From Rallus limicola (lineage: Eukaryota; Chordata; Aves; Gruiformes; Rallidae), in the NCBI GenBank assembly GCA_022605955.1, contig JAKCOZ010000247.1, positions 248,001 to 312,000 on the forward strand: DNA of 64,000 nt. Reading direction: 5' to 3'. Position numbers and translations under genes: made by a program. Below, in pieces: positions 34,150-47,600 of this stretch. Position 1 is the first letter of the stretch. Each line of letters starts with the position of its first letter. The notes beneath the pieces are model-generated. The model saw only the letters and a list, made by a program, of their open reading frames with translations. It was not told where the DNA came from and did no database searches.

Positions 34150-37100
34150 TTTCCTTTTGTACCAGATTCTGTTACCAAGTGCATCAAATGAACCAGCTGG
34201 AGGACAATGTCTCTGTGAAAACACTGCCACGGTTCGGAGTCTTTCCAACGGCCTTTGTGGCCGTCGGTGGTGTACCATCACAACAACTCCAGGCTGGGTG
34301 CAATTTTTCAGAGCCAGCAATGCCCTTTTTAGGTTGCCTTTTCAGCTTGAAACCGCCTGAGATAAATGCAATAACGAGCCGCCCAGAAGGTCTCTGGATA
34401 ACTCTGGGAGCCAAAGCGTTGCCATTAGACTTGCACCACCTTCCATGAAAACACAAGGGATTTTCAGTCACACGCCTTGCCTGCGCCTTTGGTGCTAACT
34501 ATTTAGGTGAGGCTTGGTTATTTCCTTAAAGGGGAGTTTTCAAACGCTGCAGTGATGTTCATTTTGTACTGCGGGCTGGCAGAGAATGATAACTCCCCGT
34601 TAAACATAAAGTGATCTTCTCCCAAAGAAGCGGTTGAACTGTCACAAACTAATTTTGGCTACAATGAAGATGAAATATGACTAAAAATACACTAGTGAAC
34701 ACGCAAGCCTGCAGGAGCAAGCAGCCGCCTTCTCCACAATAATTTATTCAGTTGTTTTCTTCCAGTATCACCCTCCTAGCATAACAATCAGAGGAAAATA
34801 TAACACCAGCATTGCCCTATAATAAGATTATTTCCTAATGGCACCACGTGGGTCTGTGTACACAGAATATCTTTCACTGTCATGTCAAGTGCTGTGATTC
34901 CCATGATCTCTGTTAAAGGAGGAAACAAGTTTTACATATACATATGAGCAACGTGCGGGAATAAAGCTTAGCTAGAATGCTGTGGTTTTTAAAAATTAAG
35001 TATGTAAATGTTGTGCTGCATAAGCATGAGGTACATTTCAAGCATATGGGGAGTAGAAATTGAACTAGAATTCAGTTATTCTGGATTCTCATTCCTATGC
35101 TCATTTCATTACAATATGGAATTGCAGAGGGAGTCTCGTCATCTTCGGATTTCAAAGCATCTCAGACTTCCTAATATGCACCTCAGGTTGCTTGATTTTT
35201 ATTATTCTTGTGAGGTGAGGTCCCTGCTTAGTGCATCATCATTGATCCTTCCTATAAAGTCAACAGAAGAAGGAAGTCAGTTCTATCATGGTTCCCAAAA
35301 CTCTGAAATTTTCGTTGGCTTTTTTTTCTGTAGTAGAACCCAAGAGCCCCAACTGAAATCGTTGAGTTTCCTGGAATATACTCTTGAGCAAAGAAAACCT
35401 GAAGGAGAATCCCCCTGGTGAATATGAAAAAAAAAGTGAAGATAATAATTTGAGAACTATGGAGGAGTTTTTCTCATGTGTCCCCTGGCCTGCAAAACTA
35501 ATCAAAGTGGAGTAATTTTAAACTTTGAGTACTCTGTGTGTGTGTGTGTGTGTCTGTGTTCTTTGTGAAGTTGTTCTAACACTGCATGGTTACCATCATC
35601 CTTGACATTTAACTGTTAGTAAGGTTTGGGGAGATATGGAGAATTTTTTAAAACTCTATTTTCTACCTAAAGAAGTGAGCAGCAGATAAAAGACTTATAA
35701 AAGTAAATGAATGCCTGATTTACTATTATTATTATTTTATTTTTTTTTTAATAGCCCACTGAGGACTTCTATACTTTCAGGACCTTTAAAGATATATACA
35801 GTCTTACCTAGATTGGAAACAACTAAAATAGAGAAAGAAATGTATGACACAGAATCTGAATAAATTTAAGAAGTTACAACAAAACCTGTCCTGGGAGAAA
35901 AGGAAACCTCTAAACTCAATCTTGTGAGGAGTTCACCTCTAAAATTTATTTGTGTGAGTGGTATCAAAAGGAGGACACACAGAGAAGGGAAAAGACTCAG
36001 CGGTAGAAATCAAAAGGATTTAAATGAGGTGATTGATTATTAAAGTGAATACATGTATCAAAATAAGATTATAATTCAGAGATGATTACCAGTTTGAATA
36101 ACCAGCCTCAAGCATCTGGAAAGGGCTGTCTTCCCAGAAATCACTCACCCTGTGAAAAAGAGTTGGGGGGAAAAAAAAAAAAGAAAAAAAAGTTGAAAAA
36201 GGAACAAATGAAAAAGCTTTGAACAAATGTGTTAAGCATATGGCTTGTTTACATGTCTAGCTACTAATTAGATATCTTAAAAAAAATTAATTTCTGAATT
36301 TTATGTCTAGAAGACTGCTGCTCCTCTAGTGAGCTGCAAATGTACATCAGGTCTACCCCGTGGTCTCTGGTCCTACCATCTTTAAAGATGCTTTTGCTTC
36401 AGTTGAAACCTTGTACAGCATGTTTGCAGTGTATTATCAGAATATTCCGATACAGCAGAACAGGCACAGATATTGACATGCTGGTGACTGTCATTACTTA
36501 CAATCAGTCATATTGGATCACTTCAGCCAGCCCATAGTCTGCATCTGACAGGAGCCAGCACCTTTTGCTTGGCCAGAGGACTGCAGCCTCACCTCAGGCT
36601 AAGTGCAGAAGAGGTAGTTCATCGGGGTTTCTGTTTCTGTTGTTCAGAGACTGCCATTTCTGCTGGCTGCCCTCTCTGCAAGGTTGCCACTCTGCAGGTC
36701 ATGATGTGAGAAACCATCAATAGCTGGAGACCTTGCAAATGGAACTAGAAGTCTAACCCAACTTTGTAGTGACTAGGAAATGGGTGGATAAATCTTCCTA
36801 TAGTGATTTCTACTTGCTGGATCTTCCCTCTATGATAGACTCGGAAGTCTCCAGGGTTGGGCAGGGTGAGAAAGCCACAAATGGAGGAGTCACCATGGAT
36901 GAAGGAGAGATTTTCCACGTATAAAGGGAAAGCACACTATCTCGCAAAGGGAAAGCACACCATATCACATAAGTACCCTTAGGGTCTCCTTGCAGTCTGA
37001 TGTTTGAGCACAAGGCTCGATACAGCTCCTTTCTCCTTCTCCAGTGTAGGGAAAAGGGAGGGAAGACCTAGAGAAAGCCCAGGCTAATTCAGCAGCCCCA

Positions 37101-37564
37101 TGCTTATAGGAAGCTTGCAATTTTGAAAATATTTTTCAAATACAATTACGTTGAGGTAAAACATCTTTTAAAAAATACTGCTCAACAATGAAATGTTTCT
37201 GTCCTCTTCAAACTGTTAGGCCTGAAATCCTGCCAACAATACCCTTTGCAGCTGTTTATATTGGTTCAGTTCCCTTCCTGTTATCCATTTATTTGTTCTG
37301 TGCTTGTTAGCATTTTGTGCTAGTTCTAATTTCCTCTCCCTATCTAATCTACACAGTTGACTCAGTTCAACTGTCAGATTCCTTCTTTTTTCCTGTTGCT
37401 TTTTCTCTCTTTTTCTTTTTTCATCTCAAGGTTCACATATTGTTTTAACTCCTCTTTAACTTATGAAAAGTCATATATCTCTGTGCTCAATGCTGACAGT
37501 ATATGCTACATTTGCTAGCAAAACGAGGTAGTTCTTTTGCTTTCCTATGAATGCATGGAGTCTT
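34150..37564. other. unique non-coding DNA
   Basis: No gene recognised. Contains (TG)9 at 35535-35552, an ATT/T-rich patch near 35722-35750, an A-rich patch near 36165-36192 and a 23-bp-period imperfect tandem duplication (AAAGGGAAAGCACAC) at 36923-36968. Open frames reach 137 codons (35008-35421, plus) without domains. Confidence 0.55.
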
Positions 37565-37612
37565 TGGGACTGTGATTCCCACTAGCATTAATGGGAACTG
37601 CGTATGTACATC
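37565..37612. repeat. possible ancient palindromic repeat fragment
   Basis: TTCCCACTAGCATTAATGGGAA is an imperfect palindrome, followed by CTGCGTATGTACATCC. It resembles the TTCCCATTGACxTxAATGGGAA core of old amniote MITE-like elements. Short and diverged, so tentative. Confidence 0.3.
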
Positions 37613-38897
37613 CTTGTTTTACCTATGGACCCCATTTATTTATTTAGTCTCTTACATAAAAACAAAATAATCACATCAAACACTCAGTGTCTTGTAGATT
37701 TTGCTAATAGGAAAATAGATCAGTGTGCCTCAATTTTACATTAAATTCTAGGGTCAAAATAGTTGACATTTAAAACTCATAAATGTGTACCTAGAGATGT
37801 GCTCACATTCTTGCTCCATTCTTACTATGGTAAAACTGGAACAGAGTTCAGAAAGAGTTCAACCTAAAATGAGTTGCATAAATCTGGTTAAAGAATCCAG
37901 GATTTGTCGATGCATTTTTAATATACTTGAATATTATGGGAAATTCCATTGATTCATTTTGCCTTTGTAATCAATGTTCATGTGTTCTCTAGGTTTCTCA
38001 GTCCGAAAGGAACAATACACAGAGGGGTTAATTATGCAGAAGTGACATCAGCGCTCATATCTGCGGTTATCACCCCAACCATCCTTTTCGCCCAACCTCT
38101 TCAGCTCCATTCACCAGGAGCACGATCCAGGGCTCACAGGAATCAATGGCACCAACCCAACCCAGTGCAGGCAGCTCCTGGGCCAGCAGGAAAGGAACTG
38201 AACTGAAATGTGGTTTCAAAGACTGCGGAGGAGGCTTTGCCAAACGGCTGCTCCCGCACTGAAGGCTCTTGGCGAAGGAAGTGCTTTGGTAGCAGAACAG
38301 AGTCAGCCCTTTGTTTTCCCGGCACGGTTTGCAACAGTGAAGACTGTTGATGGTACAACTGGCTTTGTGAATTACAAGGGAGGCACAGCAATGCCTGGAC
38401 CTTGTGATGGCAACTTCTGCTGCTGAACGGGCATTGTGGAGTCTGAGACAGTAGACTCTACAATATCTACAGCACTGTAGAGTGTGGGGGAGCTCACTCA
38501 GCCTCTGCACTTTATATTGAAAGGATGCACGAAGCACAAATGTTCATGCTCGTTGTTCTCTAGACAGGTGAACTTTACAGATCTCAAGCTGAAATCATAA
38601 GATGGTACAGGCCTTGAAAACAATTCTTCACCAGCAGCAAATTTCACATGAATTTTCTATTCCATCATGGGCCAGAAACATGCTAAATGTCATGATGTGT
38701 ACCCACGCTGTTCTAATGAGGGTATTAATGGCTGTCCTCTAGTGAAAGTCAAATCCCCCCAAATGATTTTTTTTTTTTTTGAAAGTCAGTGGATCCCCCT
38801 AAAACTTTCTCAGTCTCTGGAGAAATTATGCCCATGATAAGATGAAGCCAACAGCAAATGTTACATATTAAGTATGGGATGCAGGGGGAAATGTCCA
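37613..38897. other. unique non-coding DNA
   Basis: No gene recognised. The 155-codon minus frame at 38070-38537 has no domain and overlaps several frames on the other strand. An imperfect 12-bp-arm hairpin (ATTGTGGAGTCT / AGACTCTACAAT) lies at 38433-38464. Confidence 0.5.
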
Positions 38898-39178
38898 GCC
38901 CCTTTTCAGTGGTCTGTGGAGACAGGACAAGGGGCAATGGATGCAAGTTAGAGCATAGGAAGTTCTGCACCAACATGGGGAAGAACTTTTACACAATGAG
39001 GGTGAGGGAGCCCTGGAATAGGCTGCCCAGGGAAGTGGTGGAGTCTCCTCTGGAGATATCCAAGACCCATCTGGACACCTATCTGTGCAATATGAGCTGG
39101 GGAGCTGCTTTGGCTGGGGGTTTGGACCCAATGATCTCTGGAGGTCCCTTCCAACCCCTATGATTCTATGATTCTATG
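38898..39178 (+). mobile_element. CR1 LINE 3' end, sense, with intact octamer tail
   Basis: Runs TTTTCAGTGGTCTGTGGAGA, GACAAGGGGCAATGGATGC, CATGGGGAAGAACTTTTAC, TAGGCTGCCCAGGGAAGTGG, GGAGATATCCAAGACCCATC, ACCCAATGATCTCTGGAGGT and CCCTTCCAACCCC, then the classical tail ATGATTCTATGATTCTATGA. It is 5'-truncated. The well-kept tail suggests a younger insertion than the 4.7 or 22.9 kb copies. Confidence 0.92.
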
Positions 39179-41370
39179 AAGTGTTACATGCAGATGCCAA
39201 GAAGGACAGGAGCAAGAAAAGTGACTGAAAAATCAGAGCCTAGGACACAGCTTTTGTAATTGAAAAGCTGCTACGGCAAAAAGTCTGCCAGGCAGTCTAG
39301 AAAGTTAGTCAAGAGCAAGAGAAAGCTAAAAGAATGCATCTTTTTCAGCAGTAAGCTGTCTGCAGGGTCATGGGTAGGAGCTCTGGGCTGGGAAAATGCC
39401 TTTGGATGGTCATCACAAGTGTGGAAAGGAGACACACATCCATGTTCCATAAATAAGCAGGATTACCCTAAACCATGCACCTGACTCAGGGTGCCTATTT
39501 CTAATGGTTTACTTTAATGATTTATTTAGATGGCAGTTTCCTGCACTATTCTGCATTCTGCATCCCCTGTGTTGACTTTGCAGCTAGTGAGCCAGACCAG
39601 CAAAATGAAATGCATGATCTAAAGGCTCTCTCAGTGGTGAATGATCCAAAGGCAAAGTTTTGCTGCTTTCTGGAGGGAGCAAGCATGCACTCGATGCTGG
39701 TCTCATCTTTTTGAAAAGCCAAATTAAATAGCTTGCAAAGAAGATGAAATGTGGCATTAGGATCCAGGCTCGGGTGAGCTCCTACCAAAATGATTGTTCA
39801 TGGTTCAGCTCACAGTAAAATATGCAGGAGCTGGTATCGCTGCTGCAAAGGCTGGGGAGCAGCTAGGTCAAGAGTGTGATAGGCAGCTGATGTCAGCTTA
39901 CCACTGAAATTGTGTGTGATGTTCTGTACTGTCTTCTCACTGCTTGTGGGAGAGCATGAGAACATATGGCTTCTCTGGAGCAGCCTATGTGGTGAATTAA
40001 CAGTGTATAATCTTGGAGAGAGACACGCTGCCTTGGTGTAGCTTGGCTTTAGGTATCCAGACTGACCTCCATCCCCCTGGCTAGGACACTTTACACTCCT
40101 TGGGATCGCTGATGATTTTTCTTTTTCCTTTTCCAGGGTTTTCACATTATTTTTTTCTTGAAGGGGGCAGAGGTGTGGGGCTTAAGACACAGCAGACTAG
40201 CAGACTGGATCAGGGATGCCTGCTCTTGAGTAGCTGAACCAGGCTGACATTCTTTGCAGGCGCTGTAGTGCTATATGCCAATAATATCTCACATGTGTCA
40301 TCAGTCTTCTTTAAACGGGATGTCTTGACAGAGCACTTCTTTCAAGGAAGATTTCCTCAGGATACAGAAGATGGTGAAGGAGTGCCTCAAGACATAAGCC
40401 ATTTGTTGCACGTGTGCTTAGAGGAGTTGATATGGAAAAATAGGTTTATGATTAGTTTCAAAAGACATAGTGAGTCCTCTGATGAAATAGTGAAAATATT
40501 CAAATGGTCCAGTTAAAGCAGGAATTTTTGAGCACTTTTGTGCTGGATCATGATCAGAGTCTATGCTGTATGCTGCCCAATGCTCCTGCCCAATGTTGAG
40601 CCTAGAACTATCTCTTATGTTGAGATGAATCATTAAGTCGCAGTGACTGGATTGGAAAACAATACTGTCTTTTCTAAGATGCATTTTTCCACACTCTAAT
40701 TGGACAGTACATCTTCAAATATTTGTAAAGCTTTGAGCAGGCTGTTGTCATGGGTCTTGATTCTACATTGTTAAGTCATGGACTATTCTCCCTATCCTCT
40801 TATGATGAACCAACTGTTCCAGGTCCACCAAAATCTCAATGATTTTCTCCTCTGAAACAGTTAAGATCTCTCAAAGGGGAAACTTTTGAATAGCTCTCTC
40901 TCAAATGGAATAATGAACATGCTTGAGTGCCTGCTACCTGAAGATGTGGTCCTCTCTGAAACAGAGCTAGGCATTACTTCATCGTGTTGTTTTGTGTCTG
41001 CTTCACCTTTGGCATAGAGAAATTCTCATTTCACAGACTTCAGCAGTTTGATATGAATGGAAAGATGTCCAGGAAGCTTTATCCCACTAGCTGTGTATGG
41101 TCCAGTGACAGACTTATCAGCAACTCCTTTGTGACATTTGTTTTGGTGTATTTAGTTAAAGGAAGTTGTTTGAGGCAGAGTGAATACAAAGGTCTAAGAA
41201 CCTTTCTTCAGCTTAATTAAATAGGATTCCTTCTGTTTTATTAGTCTGCTGAACAGTGGTGGGAATACTTGAACTAAGTTAATTTGGTCCCATCCAGGAC
41301 GTGAAACTGAATTGTTTCTTCACTTACCTTAAAGACTGACATCAGATTTCAAAGTAATTTGCTAGAAGAG
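39179..41370. other. unique non-coding DNA
   Basis: No gene, RNA or transposon recognised. Open frames reach 111 codons (39810-40145, minus) and lack domains. Confidence 0.55.
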
Positions 41371-42080
41371 TGTCATCATAGAATGGTCTGGATTGGAAGG
41401 GACCCCAAGGATCACATAGCTCCAACCCCCTGCCACAGGCAGGGCCACCAACCTCCAGGTCTGGAGCTACACAAGGTTGCCCAGGGCCCCAGCCAACCTG
41501 GCCTTGAACAGTTCCAGGGATGGGGCATCCACCACCTCTCTGGGCAGCCCATTTCCAGCACCTCAACAGTCTCTCTGTAAAGAACTTCCCCCTAATATCT
41601 AATCTAAACCTTTCCTCCATTAGCTTCAATCCATCTCCTTTGTCCCCTCATTGTCTACCCTTTACAAAGTTAATTCCCCTCCTGTTTCTCTGCTCCCTTC
41701 AGTGACTGGAATGATGTCCTCCTGCAGCCTTCTCTTCTCCAGGCTGAACAAGCTCAGCTCCCTCAGCCTTGTAAGGAAGGTGATCCAGCCCTCTAATCAT
41801 CTGTGTGGCTTACTCTGAACCCTCTCCCAACAGTTCTACATCTTTCTTGCACTGGGGGCCACAGATCTGGACACAGGACTCCAGCTGGGGCCTCCCCAGG
41901 GCAGAACAGAGAGGGACAATGACCTTCTATCCCTGCTGCTACCACTCTGCTGATGGACCCCAGGATCCCATCACCCTTTCAAGCTACAGGAGCACACTGC
42001 TGGCTCATGTGAAGCTTCTCATCCACCAGAACCACCAGGTCCTTCTCAGCAGGGCTGCTCTCAGGGTGCTCTTGATGCCA
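41371..42080 (-). mobile_element. CR1 LINE 3' fragment, antisense (about 0.7 kb)
   Basis: The left edge CATCATAGAATGGTCTGGAT is the CR1 3' tail in reverse. GGAAGGGACCCCAAGGATC, CAGGTCTGGAGCTACACAAG, GTTGCCCAGGGCCCC, CCAGGGATGGGGCATCCACC, CTAATATCTAATCTAAACC, CTTCTCTTCTCCAGGCTGAA, CAGGACTCCAGCTGGGGCC and CACACTGCTGGCTCATGTG follow in order. It stops before ORF2. The same subfamily occurs at 51.1 kb (antisense) and at 27.5 and 59.1 kb (sense). Frames at 41342-42110 are shadows of this repeat. Confidence 0.93.
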
Positions 42081-45000
42081 AGTTGCCATCATTTCTCAGC
42101 ACGCTGTTGAGAATTAAGGAATTTGAACAGACTTTACAAGGCCTAAAAGTCATCCAGAGCCACTTTGATATCTGCATTAGGCCAGGAGAGTTTGAAATTG
42201 CAAAGCAAATCCTGCAGGAACTTGTACCAACTTGTACAGGAACATGTTCTATGCATTCATGTATAGAGTTGTATGAGGGAGGAGTAAGCAGTAGAATAAA
42301 AAGCTGGTTCTCATGTATATTATTTATGAAATATCAAAAGGAAATGCCCTCCCTGTCCCTGCTGGCCACCCCTCTTCTGGTAGAAAGTGTCATTACTCTA
42401 TGAGCAGGATCCAGATCTTTCTGCATTTCAGTGGCCTCCAAAGGAATCTTTCCAGGCAGCAAGGGAAAAGGGGAGAGCTTCAAGTGAGCCATGTGCAATC
42501 TTGGAAGTATTGGTCACTGTGTGAAACCCACAGTGGCAGAGGTTCCTCAGAAAACACCACTGAACAGCAGCTCTGAGTTTGTGTTAGCTCACCTACAGGA
42601 CACTTGTTCCCTGAGTGGCAGGCATGTGGGTGCTGACCCTGCTTATGACAGCTGTGATGGATGGCACTATTAGCTGTGTGTTCATCACATGGATGCCTGG
42701 GGACAGACAGAGACACTCGAGCCTCCGACCACACAGGTTTCTTCGGAGATCTTGTAGACGTCTCCCTGTTGTGGCCTTCAGCGCTCCTTCTACAGTGCTG
42801 TAACAGCTGGTGTGCATTGATGTTGCTCTTTCATGGGCCAGGTGCTGCACTGGGCATGTATGTGCTCTCTGTGGTGCAGGTGGAAGTGAAGCAGCTTCTG
42901 GAAAGGCAGGAAAAAAACCCCTTTCCTCTGTCAAAAGTTACTGCAACTTACCTGTGCTCAGTGCTTATTCACTAGGCACATTTCTACTGAGGGCGATGTG
43001 TTGCCAAGGCCTTCAGTGGTTGAGGTTGAACCAAACTTACAGACCTTTGGGGGGAACAAAAAGTTGAGCACCGTATACAAACTGAAATGCATGACTGTGT
43101 ATCAAATGTCTGTCTACTTACTTGTGCAGCTTAACTTCTGCCAAATCCTTAATTTTCTGTCCACAGCGGCATCCCATGGCTGTAGAAGTGGTAGACAACG
43201 TGGAAATACAGAGTATAGGGAAATAAGGTGTCTAAAGAAGGTAACATTTGGGTAATTTGTATGTAAAATCAAAGAAATAGTAAGAGGTACGACCATGTCG
43301 TGCTCCCTAATGTGCAGAGGACTGTGAATATCATGAACCAATAAATGAAGCGCGGCACCAAAATTTCTGGTCACATAAAAATATGCAGGATTTTTATTTC
43401 AGTGTATTTCCATTTTTACCTGTAGAGAGACAGAACTGGGCAGATCACAAGCAATAACTACTACAAATCTTTCCGTTTCTCAACAAAACATGAGTGTTTC
43501 TAGCCTTTTAGATGCTAATACTAATAAATAATGAATAGCGCTGGTAATAATGATCTAATTTATCCATTTAAGGAAACCCATTATAAATGTAAACAATGGT
43601 GCAATTCAACATTTATGAAGCCCCTGTTTTCTCTTCCTATGGAATTTATTTGACAGACATCACTAGAACCATCCATTATTTATCATCTTTTAAAGTTTAA
43701 TGAATATGGATATGAAAATTGTTAAAAATTGAAATACAGAAAATGTCTCATTATTGCATTGATGAATCTGGCCTGCAAGTTCAAATCCACAAGCAAAAAT
43801 GAGTTGGCTGGTCTAAGCCACCGACTATTTGTCTACTAAATAGTTTGAAGAATTAATTCCTCACAGCCAGCAAAGATACATCTTGAAAAAATAATGTATT
43901 CCAATGTCAAGACTGTGAAATGCACTAATTGTGAGAAGAAAATTAGTTTTAAAAAAAAATTAAATAACTTGACTCTTTGCCTAAAATTCCATGTAAAACA
44001 AATTAAAATTGAACCATATAAATTGAGGTCTTTTATCTCTATATTTCTGCATGCTTCTATACCTCATTGCTTATGTGGACAGGATGAGTCAGTAGAAAAT
44101 TAGTATTTAAAAAGCAGAACAACATCTGTTATTTCCGATGTGGTCAGATCTGGGGTTTTTCAAAGAGAAAACTCTGCTCTTCTAAGATTTGGTGGTAGAT
44201 TTCAAGAGACAGAAAAAAAAAAGTCAGATAATCTTTGGTAGTTTGCTTTTCAAACAAAATTTTGGCAGAGTATCTTGAGGACACTTGCTACAAAAAAAGT
44301 ATATTTGGCTGGCCAGTGCAGCATTTCAAGACAAATTTAAGCTCCATTCTTCCAAGGACTCTTTTCAAAACAGGCTAGGGCAGAAACTAATTAAAAAACA
44401 GACAGAATTTTTATTTCTCCCATGATTGGATTTGGTGACAGGATATTCTTTTCCTTAAAATAAGTTACAGTTTTCAGTGCCTATGAAGGCATTATTAGGA
44501 GAAAGGTCTTTTTTCTTTTTTTTTTAATTTCTAAAATTTTTTTAACCTGATATTCTGTGCAAGTAGTCTTGCAACTTTGGATGGTGTCAAAACATGGGAG
44601 GAAAATGAAGCATGGGGTGGGGGGGGGGGGGCTACAAGACACTCCAATCACTGCACCTAAGAATAAAGAAACAGACAATTGTAGAAGAATAAAAATTACC
44701 CGAACAAGAAAGTGTTGAAAAATAAAAGGCACTGGATAGCTTACAGCTCTTGCCAGGAAACCATCTATCAGGAGACTACTAAAGAGGTATCGTCTTTGGG
44801 AGTTTGCCAATGGGACCTGATGATATGCCAAAACAGGTGTCTTAACATTAGGACAAAAGATAAAAGCTCAAACACTTCAATAGTTTTCATCGCTGGAAGC
44901 TGAGGAGCACGACTCCGCCACTAAGAGAAGTAGTTATCCTTCTTTCCCTTGGCAGAGGGATACAGGAAGAACAGAAGGATACAGCACATATATTTTAATC

Positions 45001-46924
45001 AATGTGAAACCAGATCAGAGCAACGTTAAGCCCTAAACCACTGTCTTTGGAAGGGATGTCATTAGGATGCTATAAAGACACAATTTTAAAACCTCACTTA
45101 TTTAACTTACCCTTCCAAATACAGTGAAATACCATCCAGCAATTTTATTTTATTTTTATTTTACATTTTCAAAATCTTTTTTAGTTATTGTACTAATAAG
45201 ACCCCAAGTTTGGAACATAGAGGGTGACTTCAGGTCTATGGCTCGAAAGCTCTGGATGTGCCTGTGTTGCCAGGTGGTTGCCTTCTCTGTCATTCTGGTG
45301 TGGTTTCCCAGCCCAAATCAGCACACCACAGATCCCTTCTGCTCTGCGCATCTGAGTTCCCTCTGGAAACTGCGAGGAGGAGGGTGGGCTCCTGAACCCT
45401 GTCATGTGAGCTGACATGTGGCTGTGTCCTAGCAGACCTGGGAGGCACTTGTGGCTCCCTGCAAGTGGACTTATCTCCCGTGTCTCAGGCCCCAGAGTTA
45501 TGATATTTTTCTGCTCTGACAGTGTGCTCAGATACATTCACTAGCACTTCTAAGACTCACATATGTTACAGTAATAGGTCTTAAAAATAGACAAAAGGCA
45601 GATTTATAAGCTTCTCATCAAAGGAAGTGTCAAATATTTTTTGACTTCTCTAAATTGTTCTACTCTTCCCTGTACAAGAATAACTTTTAGCAGTGCAAAT
45701 TGGAAAAAGGCTTAGCCAGTAGTGATTTTTACCGATTTGTTTGACTGCAGAATAGGCTATATTACCTACAAATAATTGGATATCCACCGCATACCCAGGC
45801 CAATGAAGTGAAGTAATTCACATGATGAGAAAGGTAGACTAGGACAAATTCAAGGAAGACCTTTCCTCTCAGGTCCCTCTATGCTCCTTCCACTCCCACA
45901 TCTGTCTATTTGATCGGAAATAGTATATCATAACTCTTTTAGTGAGTAAGATTACTGATTTTGATTAATTCACCAGACTCTGAGCTTTACTTTTTCTAAC
46001 AAGGAAGGTGACTGTCTACTATGATCATCACTACAAGGTTACGATAATGGTGGCATATATCTTTGGTCCCTACCCAAATGCAGCATATTTTGGGATCAGG
46101 ACTGCTTAATTAAAAGGATATTCAGTGACAAGCAAACTAAGAGCACTCCACATTAAGCTGAGTTATAATACCCAAACACTTTATTGTATTTCTGCCAGTT
46201 CCAGTAACTCTGCAATTGCATCCGCAGTCTGACACGCTTCTGCCGATATCCCAAATTCATTGTGGTGTCTGACTCCGAAACACACCCCTCATTTTGCTAA
46301 GCTGGAAACAAAAGGATAGCACTTTTAGAAAGTACTGGCTGTAAAGGCCAAGTAAACATGGCTGGGTAAAGCATGGCTGCGGGATAAAACACGCGCATCT
46401 GCCAGAACGCCGTGCAAGAAACCAGCGTGCAAGATGAACACGTGAAGACGCTGATGGGCTTCACACCTCCATATTGTAACTTACTACCTCCTACCACCTG
46501 ATAGTTGTTTACCTGCTGTCAAACCCCTTGTCTTCCTCCTCACCCCTCCTGCCCCGTGACCCTCAGCCCCACCTTCCCTGGGGCACCCGCCACAGCAATC
46601 TGGCCATTGTCCTTCCTTTCAGTGGGGCTACAGGTTTCCTGCTGTGGCACAGGGGATCACTTGCAGAATGTCAAAATCCTGTGCAGATCTACCAGCTACA
46701 GGATTGCAGGGGACCAATTGTCTCAGAGATGTCTACGAAGGATGCCCAGGACAGAAGTACGGCACCCCCAGCTTTCCTCCCAGTGTTTTCTCCTGGATGC
46801 TATTTTCCACATTCTTTATTTTTGACCCTTCTCCTGAAATGGCTTCGTTTCTTTTAAAATGGCAATTGTTGGATAGCTAATGGTGGCATTAAGAGCTCAA
46901 GAGGAAGATGGGAGAGAAGGGCTC

Positions 46925-46950
46925 TGTGTGTGTGTGTGTGTGTGTGTGTG
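46925..46950. repeat. (TG)13 microsatellite
   Basis: Thirteen uninterrupted TG units. Long enough to be length-polymorphic. Confidence 0.97.
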
Positions 46951-47269
46951 TTGGGCAGGAGACAAAACACTGATAGCAAGGCCACAGAAAATTACAAGTA
47001 AGTGATGTCTGGCTTTGACCTGCAGATCAGGTATACAGAGCACTTTTTTCTTAGAGAAAGGAATGATAGCTACTTACCAAAAACTCTGTCAGCTCTAAGT
47101 CTCTTCTGTTGGGTATAAAAGCCTGACTGCAGAGAGAGACCACTTATCTTTTACTCACGACAGTCCAAAAAAGAAATAGCAGCTAGCAAGAACACCTCTT
47201 CAGTTTTTACTGCTAGCTGGATCAGCCTCATAAATGCCTAAACTCATATATAAAAATGTTAATGTTTTC

Positions 47270-47600
47270 CAATTGCTATTCTGAATTTATATTTATTGCA
47301 ATACAACGTATCCATTAGCACATCTATCACTGGTAAATTTGTTACTGCTTCAAATATACAGTACATAACGTTGCAGCAATTTCATTTTACAAGCTAATAA
47401 TGTACTGTAACGCAGCTTACAATATCATGTAGATGTATTTGATTAGGGAGGTTCAACAGTCAGTCAGGTTGAATAGTGGATTATGCGAGAATGAAGTTTT
47501 TAACTTATTTACTGTACAAATGAACAGCTTTGGTGAACATTAAATGTGTTAATTTAACAGGTGTGTCGTTTTATTTCCTCAACTATTCATCGAAGAGGAA
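47270..47600. other. candidate conserved non-coding element
   Basis: AT-rich with isolated CpGs (CAACGTATCC, ATAACGTTGC, TAACGCAGC, ATGCGAG, GTGTCGTTTT, CATCGAAG) and TAAT-type motifs, without slippage repeats or long frames. The pattern resembles constrained enhancers, but no comparison was possible. Confidence 0.25.

Noticed and set aside
38070..38537. 155-codon minus-strand frame
   Set aside because: No domain, shadowed by other frames, and no splice or promoter context.
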